A stretch of DNA of 64,000 bases from Amycolatopsis azurea DSM 43854. GTDB taxonomy: Bacteria; Actinomycetota; Actinomycetes; Mycobacteriales; Pseudonocardiaceae. Shown here one piece after another: positions 17,368-27,417 of this stretch; the stretch's first letter is position 1; each line of letters begins with the position of its first letter. The DNA is taken from assembly GCF_001995215.1 (NCBI RefSeq), contig NZ_MUXN01000008.1, positions 138,880 to 202,879 on the forward strand, read 5' to 3'. Made by a program: the position numbers and the translations under genes. The notes below the pieces were generated by a model, which was not told the origin of the DNA, did not search any database, and worked only from the letters and a program-made list of their open reading frames with translations.

Positions 17368-18012
17368 ATGGGAATCAAGGGAATCGTCGCGGGCGCGGGT
17401 CTGCTCGCGATGACGGCTGGGGTGTTCCTCGCCCCACAGGCATCGGCGACCGCGCCGCCGCCGAAGCTCTGGGTCAGTCCGGCGCAGGTCGCGCCCGGGC
17501 AGACGCTGGAGTTCACCGCCAGCTGCTACGGAACACGGACCGCGGTGACGTCGACGGGCCTGACCGGTCCGGTCACGCTCGAAGTCCAGTCGGGGTCGGG
17601 AAACCAGGCGCCGTACATCGGGCACGGGAAGGCCGCGAGCAGCGTCGGCAAGTACAAGGCGAGTTTCCACTGCGACGGCGGACCGAACCTGCCCGCCGCA
17701 AGCGGGACGGCGACCGTCGAGTTCGAAATCGTCTGCCTGCCGCCGACGACACCGCCGTCGAGCACGCCGCCGTCTTCGAGCAAACCGCCGTCGTCTTCGA
17801 GTAAGCCGCCGTCGAGCAGCCAACCCCCGTCCAGCAGCCCACCGCCCAGCAGCGGTGCGCCGTCGTCGAAAGCGGGCAACGCCGCCCCGGCGGCGATGAC
17901 GAAGCCGTGCGGGACGCCGCCGTCGCCGGGTGGCACGTCGCCGGGCAAGACACCGCAGGTGAAGGTCAAGCCCGCCGGTGCGCCGCAGACCGGCGGCGGC
18001 GCTTTCGGCTAG
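17368..18012 (+). CDS. Secreted protein with Ser/Pro stalk and terminal QTGGG
   Basis: 214 residues, paralogous to the protein at 16544: signal peptide (1-28, cut near ASA), a two-cysteine beta domain (FTASCYGT and ASFHCDGG), a long low-complexity stalk of SSKPPSSS units (about 130-165), and the C-terminus GAPQTGGGAFG. Again the chain stops straight after the putative sorting motif, with no membrane helix. ATG with GAGGGAGAAAG upstream. Convergent with glpK, with a family B palindrome between. Probably surface or secreted; function unknown. Confidence 0.8.
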   Translation: MGIKGIVAGAGLLAMTAGVFLAPQASATAPPPKLWVSPAQVAPGQTLEFTASCYGTRTAVTSTGLTGPVTLEVQSGSGNQAPYIGHGKAASSVGKYKASFHCDGGPNLPAASGTATVEFEIVCLPPTTPPSSTPPSSSKPPSSSSKPPSSSQPPSSSPPPSSGAPSSKAGNAAPAAMTKPCGTPPSPGGTSPGKTPQVKVKPAGAPQTGGGAFG

Positions 18013-18020
18013 CCGCTCCT

Positions 18021-18079
18021 AAGTACATGAAGGCCCCCTTGCTTGCGTCCAGCGCAAGCAAGGGGACCTTCATGTACTT
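18021..18079. repeat. Family B palindrome, convergent terminator position
   Basis: 27-base arms at 18021-18047 and 18053-18079 with one mismatch and a 5-base loop. The arms start AAGTACATGAAGGCCCC. It fills the gap between the stops of a secreted-protein gene and glpK. A near-identical element is at 28813-28867 and a chimeric one at 62607-62664. Confidence 0.85.
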
Positions 18080-18082
18080 CTG

Positions 18083-19624
18083 TCAGTCTTCGCCCTCGAC
18101 CCAGTCGAAGGTCTTCGTGACGGCCTTCTTCCAGTTGCGGTACTCGGATTCGCGGCGGGCCTCGTCCATCGACGGGTCCCACTGCTTGTCCTGCGCCCAG
18201 TTGTTGCGGATGTCGTCCTCGCTCTTCCAGAAACCCACCGCGAGACCGGCCGCGTAGGCCGCGCCCAGCGCGGTGGTCTCGTTGACCACCGGGCGGATCA
18301 CGGGCACGCCGAGGATGTCGGCCTGGAACTGCATGAGCAGCTCGTTGACGACCATGCCGCCGTCGACCTTCAACGACTTCAGCGGGACACCGGAGTCGGC
18401 GTTCATCGCGTCGATCACCTCGCGCGACTGGAACGCCGTCGCCTCCAGGACCGCCCGCGAGATGTGTCCCTTGTTGACGAACCGGGTGAGGCCGACGATC
18501 GCGCCGCGGGCGTCGGAGCGCCAGTACGGCGCGAAGAGGCCCGAGAACGCCGGCACGAAGTACGCGCCACCGTTGTCCTCGACGGTGCGGGCGTGCTGCT
18601 CGACCTCGGCCGCGGAGCCGATCAGGCCGAGGTTGTCCCGCAGCCACTGCACGAGCGAACCGGTGACCGCGATCGACCCTTCGAGCGCGTACACCGTGTC
18701 GTTCGAGCCGATCTTGTAGCAGACCGTGGTGAGCAGGCCGTTGTCCGACATGACCTTCTCGGTGCCCGTGTTGAGCAGCATGAAGTTGCCGGTGCCGTAG
18801 GTGTTCTTCGCTTCACCCGGCGAAAGGCACGCCTGCCCGAAGGTCGCCGCCTGCTGGTCGCCCAGGATGCCCGAGATCGGGACCCCGGCCAGCGCGCCCT
18901 TCTCGCGGACCTTGCCGTAGGTCTCCGAGGACGACCGGATCTCCGGCAGCATCGACAGCGGGATCGTCATCTCTTCGGCGATCTCGGCGTCCCAGGCCAG
19001 CGTGTCGAGGTCCATCAGCATGGTCCGCGACGCGTTGGTCGGGTCGGTGACGTGCACGCCGCCGTCGACCCCGCCGGTCATGTTCCACAGCACCCAGGTG
19101 TCCATGTTGCCGAAGATCAGGTCGCCCGCTTCGGCCCGCGCGCGGGCGCCGTCAACGTTGTCGAGGATCCACTTGATCTTCGGTCCGGAGAAGTAGGTCG
19201 CCAGCGGCAGGCCCACCTTCGCCCGGTAGCGCTCCTGCCCGGAGCCAAGCCAGTCGGCGCCTGAGACAGGACCCAGCGCGCCCAGGTCGCTGACGATCTT
19301 GTCGGTGCGGGTGTCCTGCCAGACGATCGCGTTGTACACCGGCTTGCCGGTGGTGCGGTCCCACACCAGCGTGGTCTCGCGCTGGTTGGTGATGCCGACC
19401 GCGACGATGTCGCCGGCGACCAGGTCGCCCTTGGCGAGCGCGCCCGCCGCGACGGCCCGCGTGTTCTCCCAGATCTCCTCGGCGTCGTGCTCGACCCAGC
19501 CCGCCTTCGGGAAGATCTGCTCGTGCTCCCGCTGGTCGACGGCGACCACGCGGCCGGAGTGGTCGAAGATCATGCAGCGGGTCGACGTGGTGCCCTGGTC
19601 GATCGCGGCTACGTACGAAGTCAT
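18083..19624 (-). CDS. glpK: Glycerol kinase
   Basis: 513 residues, FGGY-family kinase converting glycerol plus ATP to sn-glycerol-3-phosphate in the cytosol. N-terminal [16 protein letters not shown] (6-21) is the phosphate-1 loop; further family marks are [11 protein letters not shown] (41-51), the FGGY signatures and C-terminal [16 protein letters not shown]. Full length. ATG at 19622-19624, 14 bases after the glpF stop, so glpF-glpK is one operon. glpD lies divergently upstream, completing glycerol catabolism. Confidence 0.97.
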   Translation of the reverse strand: MTSYVAAIDQGTTSTRCMIFDHSGRVVAVDQREHEQIFPKAGWVEHDAEEIWENTRAVAAGALAKGDLVAGDIVAVGITNQRETTLVWDRTTGKPVYNAIVWQDTRTDKIVSDLGALGPVSGADWLGSGQERYRAKVGLPLATYFSGPKIKWILDNVDGARARAEAGDLIFGNMDTWVLWNMTGGVDGGVHVTDPTNASRTMLMDLDTLAWDAEIAEEMTIPLSMLPEIRSSSETYGKVREKGALAGVPISGILGDQQAATFGQACLSPGEAKNTYGTGNFMLLNTGTEKVMSDNGLLTTVCYKIGSNDTVYALEGSIAVTGSLVQWLRDNLGLIGSAAEVEQHARTVEDNGGAYFVPAFSGLFAPYWRSDARGAIVGLTRFVNKGHISRAVLEATAFQSREVIDAMNADSGVPLKSLKVDGGMVVNELLMQFQADILGVPVIRPVVNETTALGAAYAAGLAVGFWKSEDDIRNNWAQDKQWDPSMDEARRESEYRNWKKAVTKTFDWVEGED

Positions 19625-19638
19625 CGAAAACTCCAGTC

Positions 19639-20394
19639 TCAGGTGAGGTTGTGGACGGCGAGGAACAGCAAGGCGGCCAGGGCACCGCCGACCAGCGGGC
19701 CGACGACCGGGACCCAGGAGTAGCCCCAGTTCGGGTTGGCCTTGTTCTTGATGGGCAGCAGGAACGCGTACGCGATGCGGGGGCCGAGGTCTCGGGCCGG
19801 GTTGATGGCGTAACCGGTCGGGCCACCGAGGGACTGGCCGATGACCAGCACGACGAACGCTACACCCGCGTAACCCAGCGCGGAGTTCCCGAAGTTCGGC
19901 GTGCCGCCCTCACCCGAGGCGTTGGCGTAGACCGGGCTGAGCAGGATCCACGCGACCAGCACGAAGGTGCCGATGATCTCGGTGACCAGGTTCCACGTCT
20001 TGTTCGGGATCTGCGGCGCGGTCGAGAAGATGCCGAGCGTCTCGTCCCGGTTGGGGTGGTCGTCGAACTGCAGTTTGTAGGTGGCCCAGCAGAGGACGGC
20101 ACCGAGGATCGCGCCGATCATCTGCCCGGCGATGTAGATCGGGACGTCGCCCCATTCGATCTTGTCGGCGATGGCGAGGCCCAGCGTGACCGCCGGGTTG
20201 AGGTGCGCGCCGCTCGGCGCGGCGATGCTGGCACCGGTGAACACCGCGAACGCCCACCCGAGGGTGATCATCACGACGCCACCGTTGTGGCCGTTGTTCT
20301 TCCGCAACACGTGGTTGGCGACCACGCCGTTACCCAACAGGATCAGGACCGCCGTTCCCAGCAACTCCCAGACGAATATGGCTCCCACACTCAC
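19639..20394 (-). CDS. glpF: Glycerol uptake facilitator (aquaglyceroporin)
   Basis: 251 residues, MIP family channel for glycerol diffusion. Six membrane helices and both pore motifs: a first box [10 protein letters not shown] (about 65-74) and a second [13 protein letters not shown]. The Asp after the second NPA box (NPARD) marks a glycerol-type rather than a water-only pore. The GTG at 20392-20394 is preferred, with GGAGGT a few bases before it. First gene of glpFK, facing glpD across 234 bp. Confidence 0.95.
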   Translation of the reverse strand: MSVGAIFVWELLGTAVLILLGNGVVANHVLRKNNGHNGGVVMITLGWAFAVFTGASIAAPSGAHLNPAVTLGLAIADKIEWGDVPIYIAGQMIGAILGAVLCWATYKLQFDDHPNRDETLGIFSTAPQIPNKTWNLVTEIIGTFVLVAWILLSPVYANASGEGGTPNFGNSALGYAGVAFVVLVIGQSLGGPTGYAINPARDLGPRIAYAFLLPIKNKANPNWGYSWVPVVGPLVGGALAALLFLAVHNLT

Positions 20395-20628
20395 CGCTGA
20401 CCTCCACTTTGGACTTTCCGCGCAGGGTCGAACACGGTGTGCTACGGCGCCCTTGCCGACCCACGTTCGTGGCACGTTACCGTCGCGTATTTGTTCCTTC
20501 CAGGCGTCGCGGGGAGCAATCCTTTCAAGATCGACGAGGGTTACGCCACACGTGTCACCCGCATAACGGACCCGTCGTGGCCGATCGTGCGATGCTGGAG
20601 CCACAGCGGCACCAAGGAGGAATGTCAC
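20395..20628. promoter_or_regulatory. Divergent glpF / glpD control region
   Basis: 234 bases between glpF (minus) and glpD (plus) must hold both promoters. A strong ribosome-binding site AAGGAGGAA precedes glpD at about 20614. I see no long exact dyad. Regulation by a glycerol-responsive repressor such as GylR/IclR is expected from other actinomycetes, but no such gene is in the window. Confidence 0.4.
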
Positions 20629-22368
20629 GTGGCAAGCTCTCAGCGCGAAGCCGAAAACAGCCCCGCCAGGCTGGGACCGCTCAAGCGGGAAGAGTCGTGG
20701 CAGCGGCTGGGTGCGGACAAGTTCGACCTCGTCGTCATCGGTGGCGGAGTGGTCGGCGCGGGCACCGCGCTCGACGCCGCCACGCGCGGTCTTCGGGTCG
20801 CCCTCGTCGAAGCGCGTGACCTCGCCTCGGGCACGTCGAGCCGGTCCAGCAAGCTCTTCCACGGCGGGCTCCGTTACCTCGAACAGCTGGAATTCGGTCT
20901 GGTGCGGGAAGCTCTGCGTGAACGCGAGCTGATGCTGACGACGATCGCGCCGCATCTGGTGAAGCCGGTCAGCTTCCTGTACCCGCTGACACACCGGATC
21001 TGGGAGCGTCCGTACACCGCGGCCGGCCTGCTGATGTACGACACGATGGGCGGCGCGCGGTCGGTCCCCGGCCAGAAACACCTGAGCCGCGCGGGCGCGC
21101 TGCGGATGGTCCCGGCGCTGAAGCGGTCCGCGTTGATCGGCGGGATCCGTTACTACGACGCGCAATCCGACGACGCGCGGCACACGATGACCGTCGCCCG
21201 CACCGCCGCCCACTACGGCGCCGTGGTGCGCACCTCCACCCAGGTGGTCGGTTTCCTCCGCGAGGCGGACCGCATTTCCGGCGTCCGCGTGCGCGACGTC
21301 GAGGACGGCCGCGAGACCGAGATCCACGCGTCCGCGGTGGTCAACTGCACCGGAGTGTGGACCGATGAGCTGCAACGGCTTTCCGGTGGCCGAGGCCGGT
21401 TCCGCGTCCGCGCGAGCAAGGGCGTGCACATCGTCGTCCCGCGCGACCGGATCGTCTCGGAATCGGGCATGATCCTGCGCACCGAGAAGTCCGTGCTGTT
21501 CGTCATCCCGTGGCGCAACCACTGGATCGTCGGGACCACCGACACCGACTGGAACCTCGACCTCGCGCATCCCGCCGCGACGAAGCACGACATCGACTAC
21601 CTCCTCGAACACGTCAACACCGTGCTCGCGACACCGCTGACGCACGACGACATCGAAGGGGTCTACGCGGGGCTCCGGCCTTTGCTCGCAGGGGAAAGCG
21701 AAGAGACGTCGAAGCTTTCGCGTGAGCACGCCGTCGCGCGGGTCGCGCCGGGACTGGTCGCGATCGCGGGCGGCAAGTACACGACGTACCGGGTGATGGC
21801 GGCCGACGCCGTCGACGCCGCGGCCGTCGACCTGCCCGGCAGGCCGCAGTCGTCCATCACGGACAAGGTGCCGCTGCTGGGCGCCGACGGTTACCACGCG
21901 CTGGTGAACCAGGCCGACCACCTGGCTTCCGAGCACGGACTGCACCCGTACCGCGTCCGTCACCTGCTCGACCGCTACGGCTCGATGGTGCACGAGGTCC
22001 TCGCGCTCGGCGAAGGACGGCCGGAACTGTTGAAGCCGCTGGAGCACGCTCCGGACTACCTCGGTGTCGAGGTCGTTTACGCGGCCAGCCACGAGGGCGC
22101 GCTGCACCTGGAAGATGTCTTGGCGCGCCGGACGCGGATCTCGATCGAGTACGCGCACCGCGGCGTCGACTGCGCGGCTCAGGTCGCGACGCTGGTCGGT
22201 GAAGTGCTCGGCTGGTCGAAGGATCAGGAGAAGCGCGAGGTCGAGGTGTACACGGCGCGGGTCGACGCGGAGCGGGAGTCGCAGTCGCAGCCGAGCGACG
22301 AGGCCGCCGACGCGTTGCGCTCGGCCGCGCCGGAAGCCCGGACGGGGATCATCGAACCGGTGAGTTGA
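20629..22368 (+). CDS. glpD: Glycerol-3-phosphate dehydrogenase (FAD)
   Basis: 579 residues, aerobic quinone-linked enzyme oxidising glycerol-3-phosphate to dihydroxyacetone phosphate at the membrane. FAD Rossmann motif VVIGGGVVGAG (about 35-45), SSRSSKLFHGGLRYLE (about 69-84, typical of GlpD), and the C-terminal GlpA/D helical domain. The GTG at 20629 follows AAGGAGGAATGTCAC; there are longer in-frame starts upstream but without such a site. Works with glpF and glpK opposite. Confidence 0.96.
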   Translation: MASSQREAENSPARLGPLKREESWQRLGADKFDLVVIGGGVVGAGTALDAATRGLRVALVEARDLASGTSSRSSKLFHGGLRYLEQLEFGLVREALRERELMLTTIAPHLVKPVSFLYPLTHRIWERPYTAAGLLMYDTMGGARSVPGQKHLSRAGALRMVPALKRSALIGGIRYYDAQSDDARHTMTVARTAAHYGAVVRTSTQVVGFLREADRISGVRVRDVEDGRETEIHASAVVNCTGVWTDELQRLSGGRGRFRVRASKGVHIVVPRDRIVSESGMILRTEKSVLFVIPWRNHWIVGTTDTDWNLDLAHPAATKHDIDYLLEHVNTVLATPLTHDDIEGVYAGLRPLLAGESEETSKLSREHAVARVAPGLVAIAGGKYTTYRVMAADAVDAAAVDLPGRPQSSITDKVPLLGADGYHALVNQADHLASEHGLHPYRVRHLLDRYGSMVHEVLALGEGRPELLKPLEHAPDYLGVEVVYAASHEGALHLEDVLARRTRISIEYAHRGVDCAAQVATLVGEVLGWSKDQEKREVEVYTARVDAERESQSQPSDEAADALRSAAPEARTGIIEPVS

Positions 22369-22466
22369 TCGTTCCTGCCGGGTGGTGTGCCACGCGCGCA
22401 AGGATCGTTGCCTGATCGAGTGAATCTGGCATAGCGTCGGCCCTCCCCGACCTGGAAGGTGGCGCA

Positions 22467-23930
22467 GTGGTTTTTCTCGACTCGTCGACGTGGACGGACC
22501 GGATCTTCGCCGGAGGCTCGTGGGTTCCCGGTACCGGCGGCACCCGCGAGGTCGCCGAGCCCGCGACGGGCGCGGTCTTGGGAAGCATCGGGATCGCCTC
22601 GGCCGAGGACGCCGCGAAAGCGGCCGAAACCGCGGCCGAGGCGCAGCGAGCCTGGGCGGCGACCCCGCACGTCCAGCGTGCCGCCGTGCTGCGCAAGGCG
22701 GCGCGGCTGTGGTCCGAGTACGCCGACGAGATCCGCTGGTGGAACGTCCGCGAGGTCGGCGCCGTGCCGGGCGTGGCGGGCTTTTCGCTGCACGTCGCGG
22801 AGCAGGAGTGCTACGAGGCGGCGGCGTTGCCCGGCCGTCCGTACGGCGAACTGCTGCCGAGTGAGGAACCGCGCCTTTCGATGGCGCGTCGCGTCCCGGC
22901 CGGTGTCGTGGCGGTGATCTCGCCGTTCAACATGCCGATCATCCTCGGCATCCGTTCGGTGGCCCCGGCGCTCGCGCTGGGCAACGCGGTCATCCTGAAG
23001 CCGGACCCGCGCACCGCCGTCACCGGCGGCGTGGTGCTCGCGCGGATCTTCGAGGAAGCGGGCCTGCCGCCGGGTGTGCTGCAGATGCTGCCGGGCGGCG
23101 CGGACGTCGGCGAGACGCTGGTGACGCATCCGGCGGTCCGGGTCATCTCGTTCACCGGGTCGACCGGTGCCGGGCGCAAGGTCGGCGAACTCGCCGGAAA
23201 GCATCTGAAGCGGGCGCATCTGGAGCTGGGCGGGAACTCCGCGCTCATCGTGCTCGACGACGCGGACGTCGACGAAGCCGCCGGGGTCGCCGCGTTCGGG
23301 TCCTTCTTCCACCAGGGCCAGATCTGCATGACCACCGGGCGGCACCTGGTGCACGAGCGGCTCTACGACGACTTCGTCGAGCGGCTGGCGGCGAAGGCGG
23401 CCGCGTTGCGGGTCGGCGACCCGGCGCGGGACGAGGTCGCGCTCGGGCCGATCATCGACGCCGGGCAGCGGGACAAGATCCACGAGCTGGTCACGGCCAG
23501 CGTCTCGGCGGGGGCGCGGGTCGCCGCCGGCGCCGAATACGACCGGCTGTTCTACTCCGCGACGGTGCTCGCCGACGTGCCGCCGACGGCGCCCGCGGTC
23601 GCCGAGGAGATCTTCGGCCCGGTCGCGCCGGTCGTGCGGTTCTCCGACGCGGAGGAGGCCGTCCGCCTGGCGACGGCGAGCGAATACGGGCTCTCGCTGG
23701 GGATCGTCACACGCGATGTCCTCAAAGGACTGGAGCTGGCCGACCGCGTCCCGACCGGGATCGTGCACATCAACGACCAGACCGTCAGCGACGAGGCGAA
23801 CAGCCCCTTCGGCGGCGTCGCCGCTTCGGGCACCGGAAGCCGCTTCGGTGGCGCGGCGGCGAACATCGAGGCCTTCACCGAGACCCGCTGGGTCACCGTC
23901 CGGAACCCACCCCCGACCTACCCCTTCTGA
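22467..23930 (+). CDS. NAD(P)-dependent aldehyde dehydrogenase, benzaldehyde type
   Basis: 487 residues, complete aldehyde dehydrogenase. Cofactor segment SPFNMPIILG (152-161), FTGSTGAGRKVG (229-240), general base Glu in LELGGNS (E253), nucleophile Cys in GQICMTTGR (C287) and EEIFGPV. The Ile-Leu after the Asn and the GQICM context resemble benzaldehyde and vanillin dehydrogenases, but the substrate is a guess. GTG start with GGAAGGT upstream. Single gene, ended by a large palindrome. Confidence 0.92.
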   Translation: MVFLDSSTWTDRIFAGGSWVPGTGGTREVAEPATGAVLGSIGIASAEDAAKAAETAAEAQRAWAATPHVQRAAVLRKAARLWSEYADEIRWWNVREVGAVPGVAGFSLHVAEQECYEAAALPGRPYGELLPSEEPRLSMARRVPAGVVAVISPFNMPIILGIRSVAPALALGNAVILKPDPRTAVTGGVVLARIFEEAGLPPGVLQMLPGGADVGETLVTHPAVRVISFTGSTGAGRKVGELAGKHLKRAHLELGGNSALIVLDDADVDEAAGVAAFGSFFHQGQICMTTGRHLVHERLYDDFVERLAAKAAALRVGDPARDEVALGPIIDAGQRDKIHELVTASVSAGARVAAGAEYDRLFYSATVLADVPPTAPAVAEEIFGPVAPVVRFSDAEEAVRLATASEYGLSLGIVTRDVLKGLELADRVPTGIVHINDQTVSDEANSPFGGVAASGTGSRFGGAAANIEAFTETRWVTVRNPPPTYPF

Positions 23931-23937
23931 CGACCCA

Positions 23938-24001
23938 CGCATTTCGTCCTCTGAATGCGGTGGTTCGTGACGCGTACTACCGCATTCAGAGGACGAAATG
24001 C
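23938..24001. repeat. Perfect 25-bp-arm palindrome between convergent genes
   Basis: Arms ACGCATTTCGTCCTCTGAAT continuing to GCGGT (23938-23962) and the exact complement ending at 24001, with a 14-base loop. It lies 7 bases after the aldehyde dehydrogenase stop and 26 before the acetyltransferase stop. Likely bidirectional terminator; this sequence family has no second copy in the window. Confidence 0.85.
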
Positions 24002-24002
24002 G

Positions 24003-24021
24003 TCGCGATTAGCCCGCTAAA
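24003..24021 (+). repeat. 19-bp exact repeat (second copy at 1118-1136)
   Basis: TCGCGATTAGCCCGCTAAA occurs here, just outside a palindrome, and again inside the coding sequence of the membrane protein at 1071-2045. It contains the dyad TTAGC-NN-GCTAA, also found at 28547-28558 within a repeat. TTA/CTA-rich words are rare in such GC-rich DNA, so chance is less likely. Confidence 0.6.
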
Positions 24022-24027
24022 CGCAGG

Positions 24028-24558
24028 TCAGGCGGTGCGGCGCCAGCGGATGAGGCGTTCCCCGGTCGGGGCCGGGTCCAGCTCGGGCCCGACCAGGGTG
24101 AACCCGCATTTGCGGGCGACCGAGGCCGAGACCTCGTTCGTCTCCTCGTAGCGGTAGCTGACCTCGCGCAGGCCGAGCCCGCCGAAACCGAAGCGCAGGG
24201 CGGCGTTGAGCGCGGTGCTCGCGACCCCCTTGCCCCGCGACGCCGCGCGCACCCAGACCGACGCCTCCGCGTACCCGGTGTCGAGATCGAGATCCCGCAG
24301 GCCGACCTCGCCCAGCAGATCCCCGGTCGTCGGCTCGGCGACCGCCCAGGAGCAGCGTTCGTCGCCTGCCCACTGCGCCGCGCGCAACGCGACGTACTCG
24401 GTCGCCTCGGCGAGGTCCCGCAGGCGGTAGTTCAGGACGTACTTGCGATGCGTCGGGTCGGCGAAGGCCGCGACCAGCGCCGGACGGTCGTCGAGTGCCT
24501 TGTCCGCCCGCAGTTGCCGCAGGTAGTACTCGCCCGCGTTGATCTCCACCGGTTCCAC
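24028..24558 (-). CDS. GNAT N-acetyltransferase, RimJ/RimL type
   Basis: 176 residues. Transfers an acetyl group from acetyl-CoA to an amine; the substrate is unknown. The acetyl-CoA loop is ASRGKGVAST (about 128-137), and C-terminal EVSASVARKCGFTLVG is the usual final helix-strand of the RimJ/RimL subgroup. GTG start at 24556-24558 gives the full first strand. Followed by two DUF1707 genes upstream on the same strand (gap 22 bp), so they may form one transcript. Confidence 0.88.
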   Translation of the reverse strand: MEPVEINAGEYYLRQLRADKALDDRPALVAAFADPTHRKYVLNYRLRDLAEATEYVALRAAQWAGDERCSWAVAEPTTGDLLGEVGLRDLDLDTGYAEASVWVRAASRGKGVASTALNAALRFGFGGLGLREVSYRYEETNEVSASVARKCGFTLVGPELDPAPTGERLIRWRRTA

Positions 24559-24580
24559 CCTTCGAGGGTAACCGGCCGGT

Positions 24581-24979
24581 TCAGCGACGGCGGCTCATGA
24601 TCAGCGCGACCGCCAGCGGGAGCAGGAAGACCAGGAACGTCCCGCGGGTGAAGAAGAACACCGCGATCGCGACCGCCGCGGCGATCGGCACGGCGCTGGC
24701 GGCCAGCCATTTCGACGGCGGCCGGTCGTCGTTCTTCGCGGACGCCTGCGCGACGCCGGGCATCGGCGGCAAGGGGAGCAGGGCGCTGGGGCGGGGCGAG
24801 GGCAGGTCCGTGAACAGCGGTTCCAGTTCACTCGCCATCCGCGCGGCGCTGACCTTGGCCGATCGCGAACCGAACTCGTCGAGGTCGAGTCTGCCGGTGC
24901 GGACGTGCTCTTCCAGCGCTTCGAGCGCGTCTTGGCGCTCGGCGTCGCTCAGCCGCATGTCCGGTCTCTCGGCACTCAC
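24581..24979 (-). CDS. DUF1707 membrane protein
   Basis: 132 residues. The N-terminal 55 residues are a DUF1707 (SHOCT-like) domain: MRLSDAERQDALEALEEH, then LDLDEFGSRSAKVSAA. After a Pro-rich linker come two membrane helices (about 92-108 and 112-128) and a basic end. Such proteins are abundant in actinobacteria and of unknown role, often in the cell envelope. Adjacent to a second, divergent paralogue at 25000-25464; the pair probably arose by old duplication. Confidence 0.85.
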   Translation of the reverse strand: MSAERPDMRLSDAERQDALEALEEHVRTGRLDLDEFGSRSAKVSAARMASELEPLFTDLPSPRPSALLPLPPMPGVAQASAKNDDRPPSKWLAASAVPIAAAVAIAVFFFTRGTFLVFLLPLAVALIMSRRR

Positions 24980-24999
24980 GTCCCGAGTCTACGGGCGGA

Positions 25000-25464
25000 T
25001 CAGCCGTCCAGTTCCCGTCGACGCCGCTTCTCGAGCTTCTTGTGGGCGTTCTCCCAGCCTTTGCCCCAGAGACCTTCGCCTGCGACGCTGATCCCGATCG
25101 GGATGGCGATCAACCACCAGCTGGCACCGGTGCCGATGATGAACACGATGGTGGCGATGAAGAGGATCGGCAGCAGCGCGCCCATCACCCGCTGCATCGG
25201 CGAGATGCCCGCGAACGGCGACACCGGTTTCTCCGGTTCGCTCACGGCCTTCTTGGGCACGTCGAACACCGGATGCGGTTCGGGCAGGTCGACGAAGACC
25301 TCGGACAGTTCACCGCGCGTCTTGGCCGCGGTGATCCGGGCGGACCGCTCACCGAACTCGTCGATGTCTATCCTGCCCACGCTCATGTGCTCGCCGAGCG
25401 CGGTCAGTGCGGACTCACGATCCTGATCACTGATCCGCAGCTCCGGAGACGGGACCTCATTCAC
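25000..25464 (-). CDS. DUF1707 membrane protein, second copy
   Basis: 154 residues with the same plan as its neighbour: DUF1707 domain (LRISDQDRESALTALGEHM, IDIDEFGERSARITAAK), a linker and two membrane helices (about 93-110 and 115-130), then a long basic tail ending KKLEKRRRRELDG. GTG start. Lies 20 bases upstream of the first copy on the same strand, so the two are likely co-expressed. Function unknown. Confidence 0.85.
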   Translation of the reverse strand: MNEVPSPELRISDQDRESALTALGEHMSVGRIDIDEFGERSARITAAKTRGELSEVFVDLPEPHPVFDVPKKAVSEPEKPVSPFAGISPMQRVMGALLPILFIATIVFIIGTGASWWLIAIPIGISVAGEGLWGKGWENAHKKLEKRRRRELDG

Positions 25465-25510
25465 CCTTTCGAGGATAGGCCGAGCGAGGCCCCGTCACCC
25501 ACGACATTCG

Positions 25511-27301
25511 TCAGTCTTTCAGCTCGAACAGCTGCGTTCCCTGCGTCACGGCGGCGCCGACCTCGACCGAAAGGCCGGTGACGGTGCCCGCCTTGTGCGC
25601 GGTGACCGGGTTCTCCATCTTCATCGCTTCGAGCACGACGACCAGTTCGCCCGCCTCGACCTGCTGGCCCTCTTCGACGGCGACCTTGACGATGGTGCCC
25701 TGCATCGGCGCGGTGACCGCGTCGCCGCTCACCGCGGCCTTGGTGCCGCCCGCGCGCTTGCGCGGCTTGGCCTTGACCGCCGTCCCGCCGCCACCGGCGT
25801 CGAGCGAGAAGCCGCCGGGCAGCGACACTTCGAGACGACGTCCGCCGACCTCGACGACGACGTTCTGGCGGGGCTGCTCTTCTTCGGCCTCCGCGGCTTC
25901 GGGCGCGACGAACGGCTCGATCTTGTTCTCGAACTCGGTCTCGATCCAGCGGGTGTGCACGCTGAAACCGTTCTCGTCACCGATGAAGGCCGGGTCGTCC
26001 ACGATCACGCGGTGGAACGGCAGGACCGTCGCCATCCCGTCGGCGACCATCTCGGCCAGTGCCCGTCGGCTGCGCTCGAGCGCGTTCTGCCGGTCCGAAC
26101 CGGTGACGATCAGCTTCGCGAGCATCGAGTCGAACTGGCCGCCGATGACGCTGCCGGACTCGACCCCCGAGTCGACCCGGACGCCCGGACCGCTCGGCGC
26201 GACGAACTTCGTCACGGTGCCGGGCGCGGGCAGGAAGCCGCGGCCCGCGTCCTCGCCGTTGATGCGGAATTCGATCGAGTGGCCCCGGGGTTCCGGGTCC
26301 TCGGTGATGCGCAGCTTCTCGCCGCGCGCGATGCGGAACATCTCGCGCACGAGGTCGAGGCCAGTGGTCTCCTCGGACACCGGGTGCTCGACCTGCAGCC
26401 GCGTGTTGACCTCGAGGAACGAGATCGTGCCGTCGACGGCGACGAGGTACTCGACGGTGCCGGCGCCGTAGTAACCGGCTTCCTTGCAGATCGCCTTCGC
26501 GGACTCGTGGATGCGCTTGCGCTGCTCGTCGGTCAGGTACGGCGCGGGCGCCTCCTCGACCAGCTTCTGGTGGCGGCGCTGCAGCGAGCAGTCGCGGGTG
26601 CCGACGACGATGGCGTTGCCGTGCTGGTCGGCGAGGACCTGGGCCTCGACGTGACGCGGCTTGTCCAGGTAGCGCTCGACGAAGCATTCGCCGCGGCCGA
26701 AGGCGGAGATCGCCTCACGCGTCGCGGATTCGAAGAGCTCCGGGATCTCCTCGCGGGTGCGGGCGACCTTCAGGCCTCGGCCGCCACCGCCGAACGCCGC
26801 CTTGATCGCGACCGGCAGGCCGTGCTCGTCGGCGAACGCGACGATCTCGTCGGCGTTCTTGGCGGGGTCCTTCGTGCCGGGCACGAGCGGGGCCCCGGCG
26901 CGCAGCGCGATGTGGCGCGCGGTGACCTTGTCGCCGAGGTCGCGGATGGCCTGCGGGCTCGGCCCGATCCAGGTCAGCCCGGCGTCGATCACCGCCTGCG
27001 CGAAGTCCGCGTTCTCGGACAGGAACCCGTAGCCGGGGTGGACCGAGTCCGCGCCCGACCGCTTGGCGGCGTCGAGCAGCTTGTCGAAGACGAGGTAGCT
27101 CTCGGCCGCGGTGGTGCCGCCGAGAGCGAAGGCCTCGTCGGCGAGGCGGACATGGGGTGCGTCACGATCCGGATCGGCGTAGACGGCCACGCTGGTCAGC
27201 CCGGCGTCCTTCGCCGCCCTGATCACCCGTACCGCGATCTCCCCGCGGTTCGCGATCAGGATCTTGGTCACCGGACCACCTGTGCCGGCCTGCTCGGTCA
27301 C
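25511..27301 (-). CDS. Acyl-CoA carboxylase alpha chain (biotin carboxylase plus BCCP)
   Basis: 596 residues, AccA3-like. The biotin carboxylase domain (about 12-455) has an ATP-grasp GGGGRG loop and [12 protein letters not shown] at its start. The C-terminal biotinyl domain carries [12 protein letters not shown], with the modified lysine at about residue 561. It carboxylates biotin, then passes CO2 to a beta chain; the beta-epsilon pair at 38451-40303 is a natural partner. GTG at 27299-27301; a second GTG eleven codons in would also give a normal N-terminus. Confidence 0.95.
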   Translation of the reverse strand: MTEQAGTGGPVTKILIANRGEIAVRVIRAAKDAGLTSVAVYADPDRDAPHVRLADEAFALGGTTAAESYLVFDKLLDAAKRSGADSVHPGYGFLSENADFAQAVIDAGLTWIGPSPQAIRDLGDKVTARHIALRAGAPLVPGTKDPAKNADEIVAFADEHGLPVAIKAAFGGGGRGLKVARTREEIPELFESATREAISAFGRGECFVERYLDKPRHVEAQVLADQHGNAIVVGTRDCSLQRRHQKLVEEAPAPYLTDEQRKRIHESAKAICKEAGYYGAGTVEYLVAVDGTISFLEVNTRLQVEHPVSEETTGLDLVREMFRIARGEKLRITEDPEPRGHSIEFRINGEDAGRGFLPAPGTVTKFVAPSGPGVRVDSGVESGSVIGGQFDSMLAKLIVTGSDRQNALERSRRALAEMVADGMATVLPFHRVIVDDPAFIGDENGFSVHTRWIETEFENKIEPFVAPEAAEAEEEQPRQNVVVEVGGRRLEVSLPGGFSLDAGGGGTAVKAKPRKRAGGTKAAVSGDAVTAPMQGTIVKVAVEEGQQVEAGELVVVLEAMKMENPVTAHKAGTVTGLSVEVGAAVTQGTQLFELKD

Positions 27302-27417
27302 GCCGTACCTCCTGCATTCGCACGTCGGGCCGCCCCGATGCGGCTCCGCAGCAGTTTACGGAAGTTCCCGCCCCGATTAATGAGAGCAAGGCCACCCGGT
27401 GACATCCGTTTATATCA

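Noticed and set aside
20395..20628. Possible riboswitch or long leader before glpD or glpF
   Set aside because: No conserved helix set or known aptamer core could be traced in the 234-bp divergent gap; length is normal for two promoters.
20437..22401. Very long minus-strand reading frame opposite glpD
   Set aside because: It is an open antisense frame joined to the real glpF; only the part 19639-20394 has a recognisable protein.
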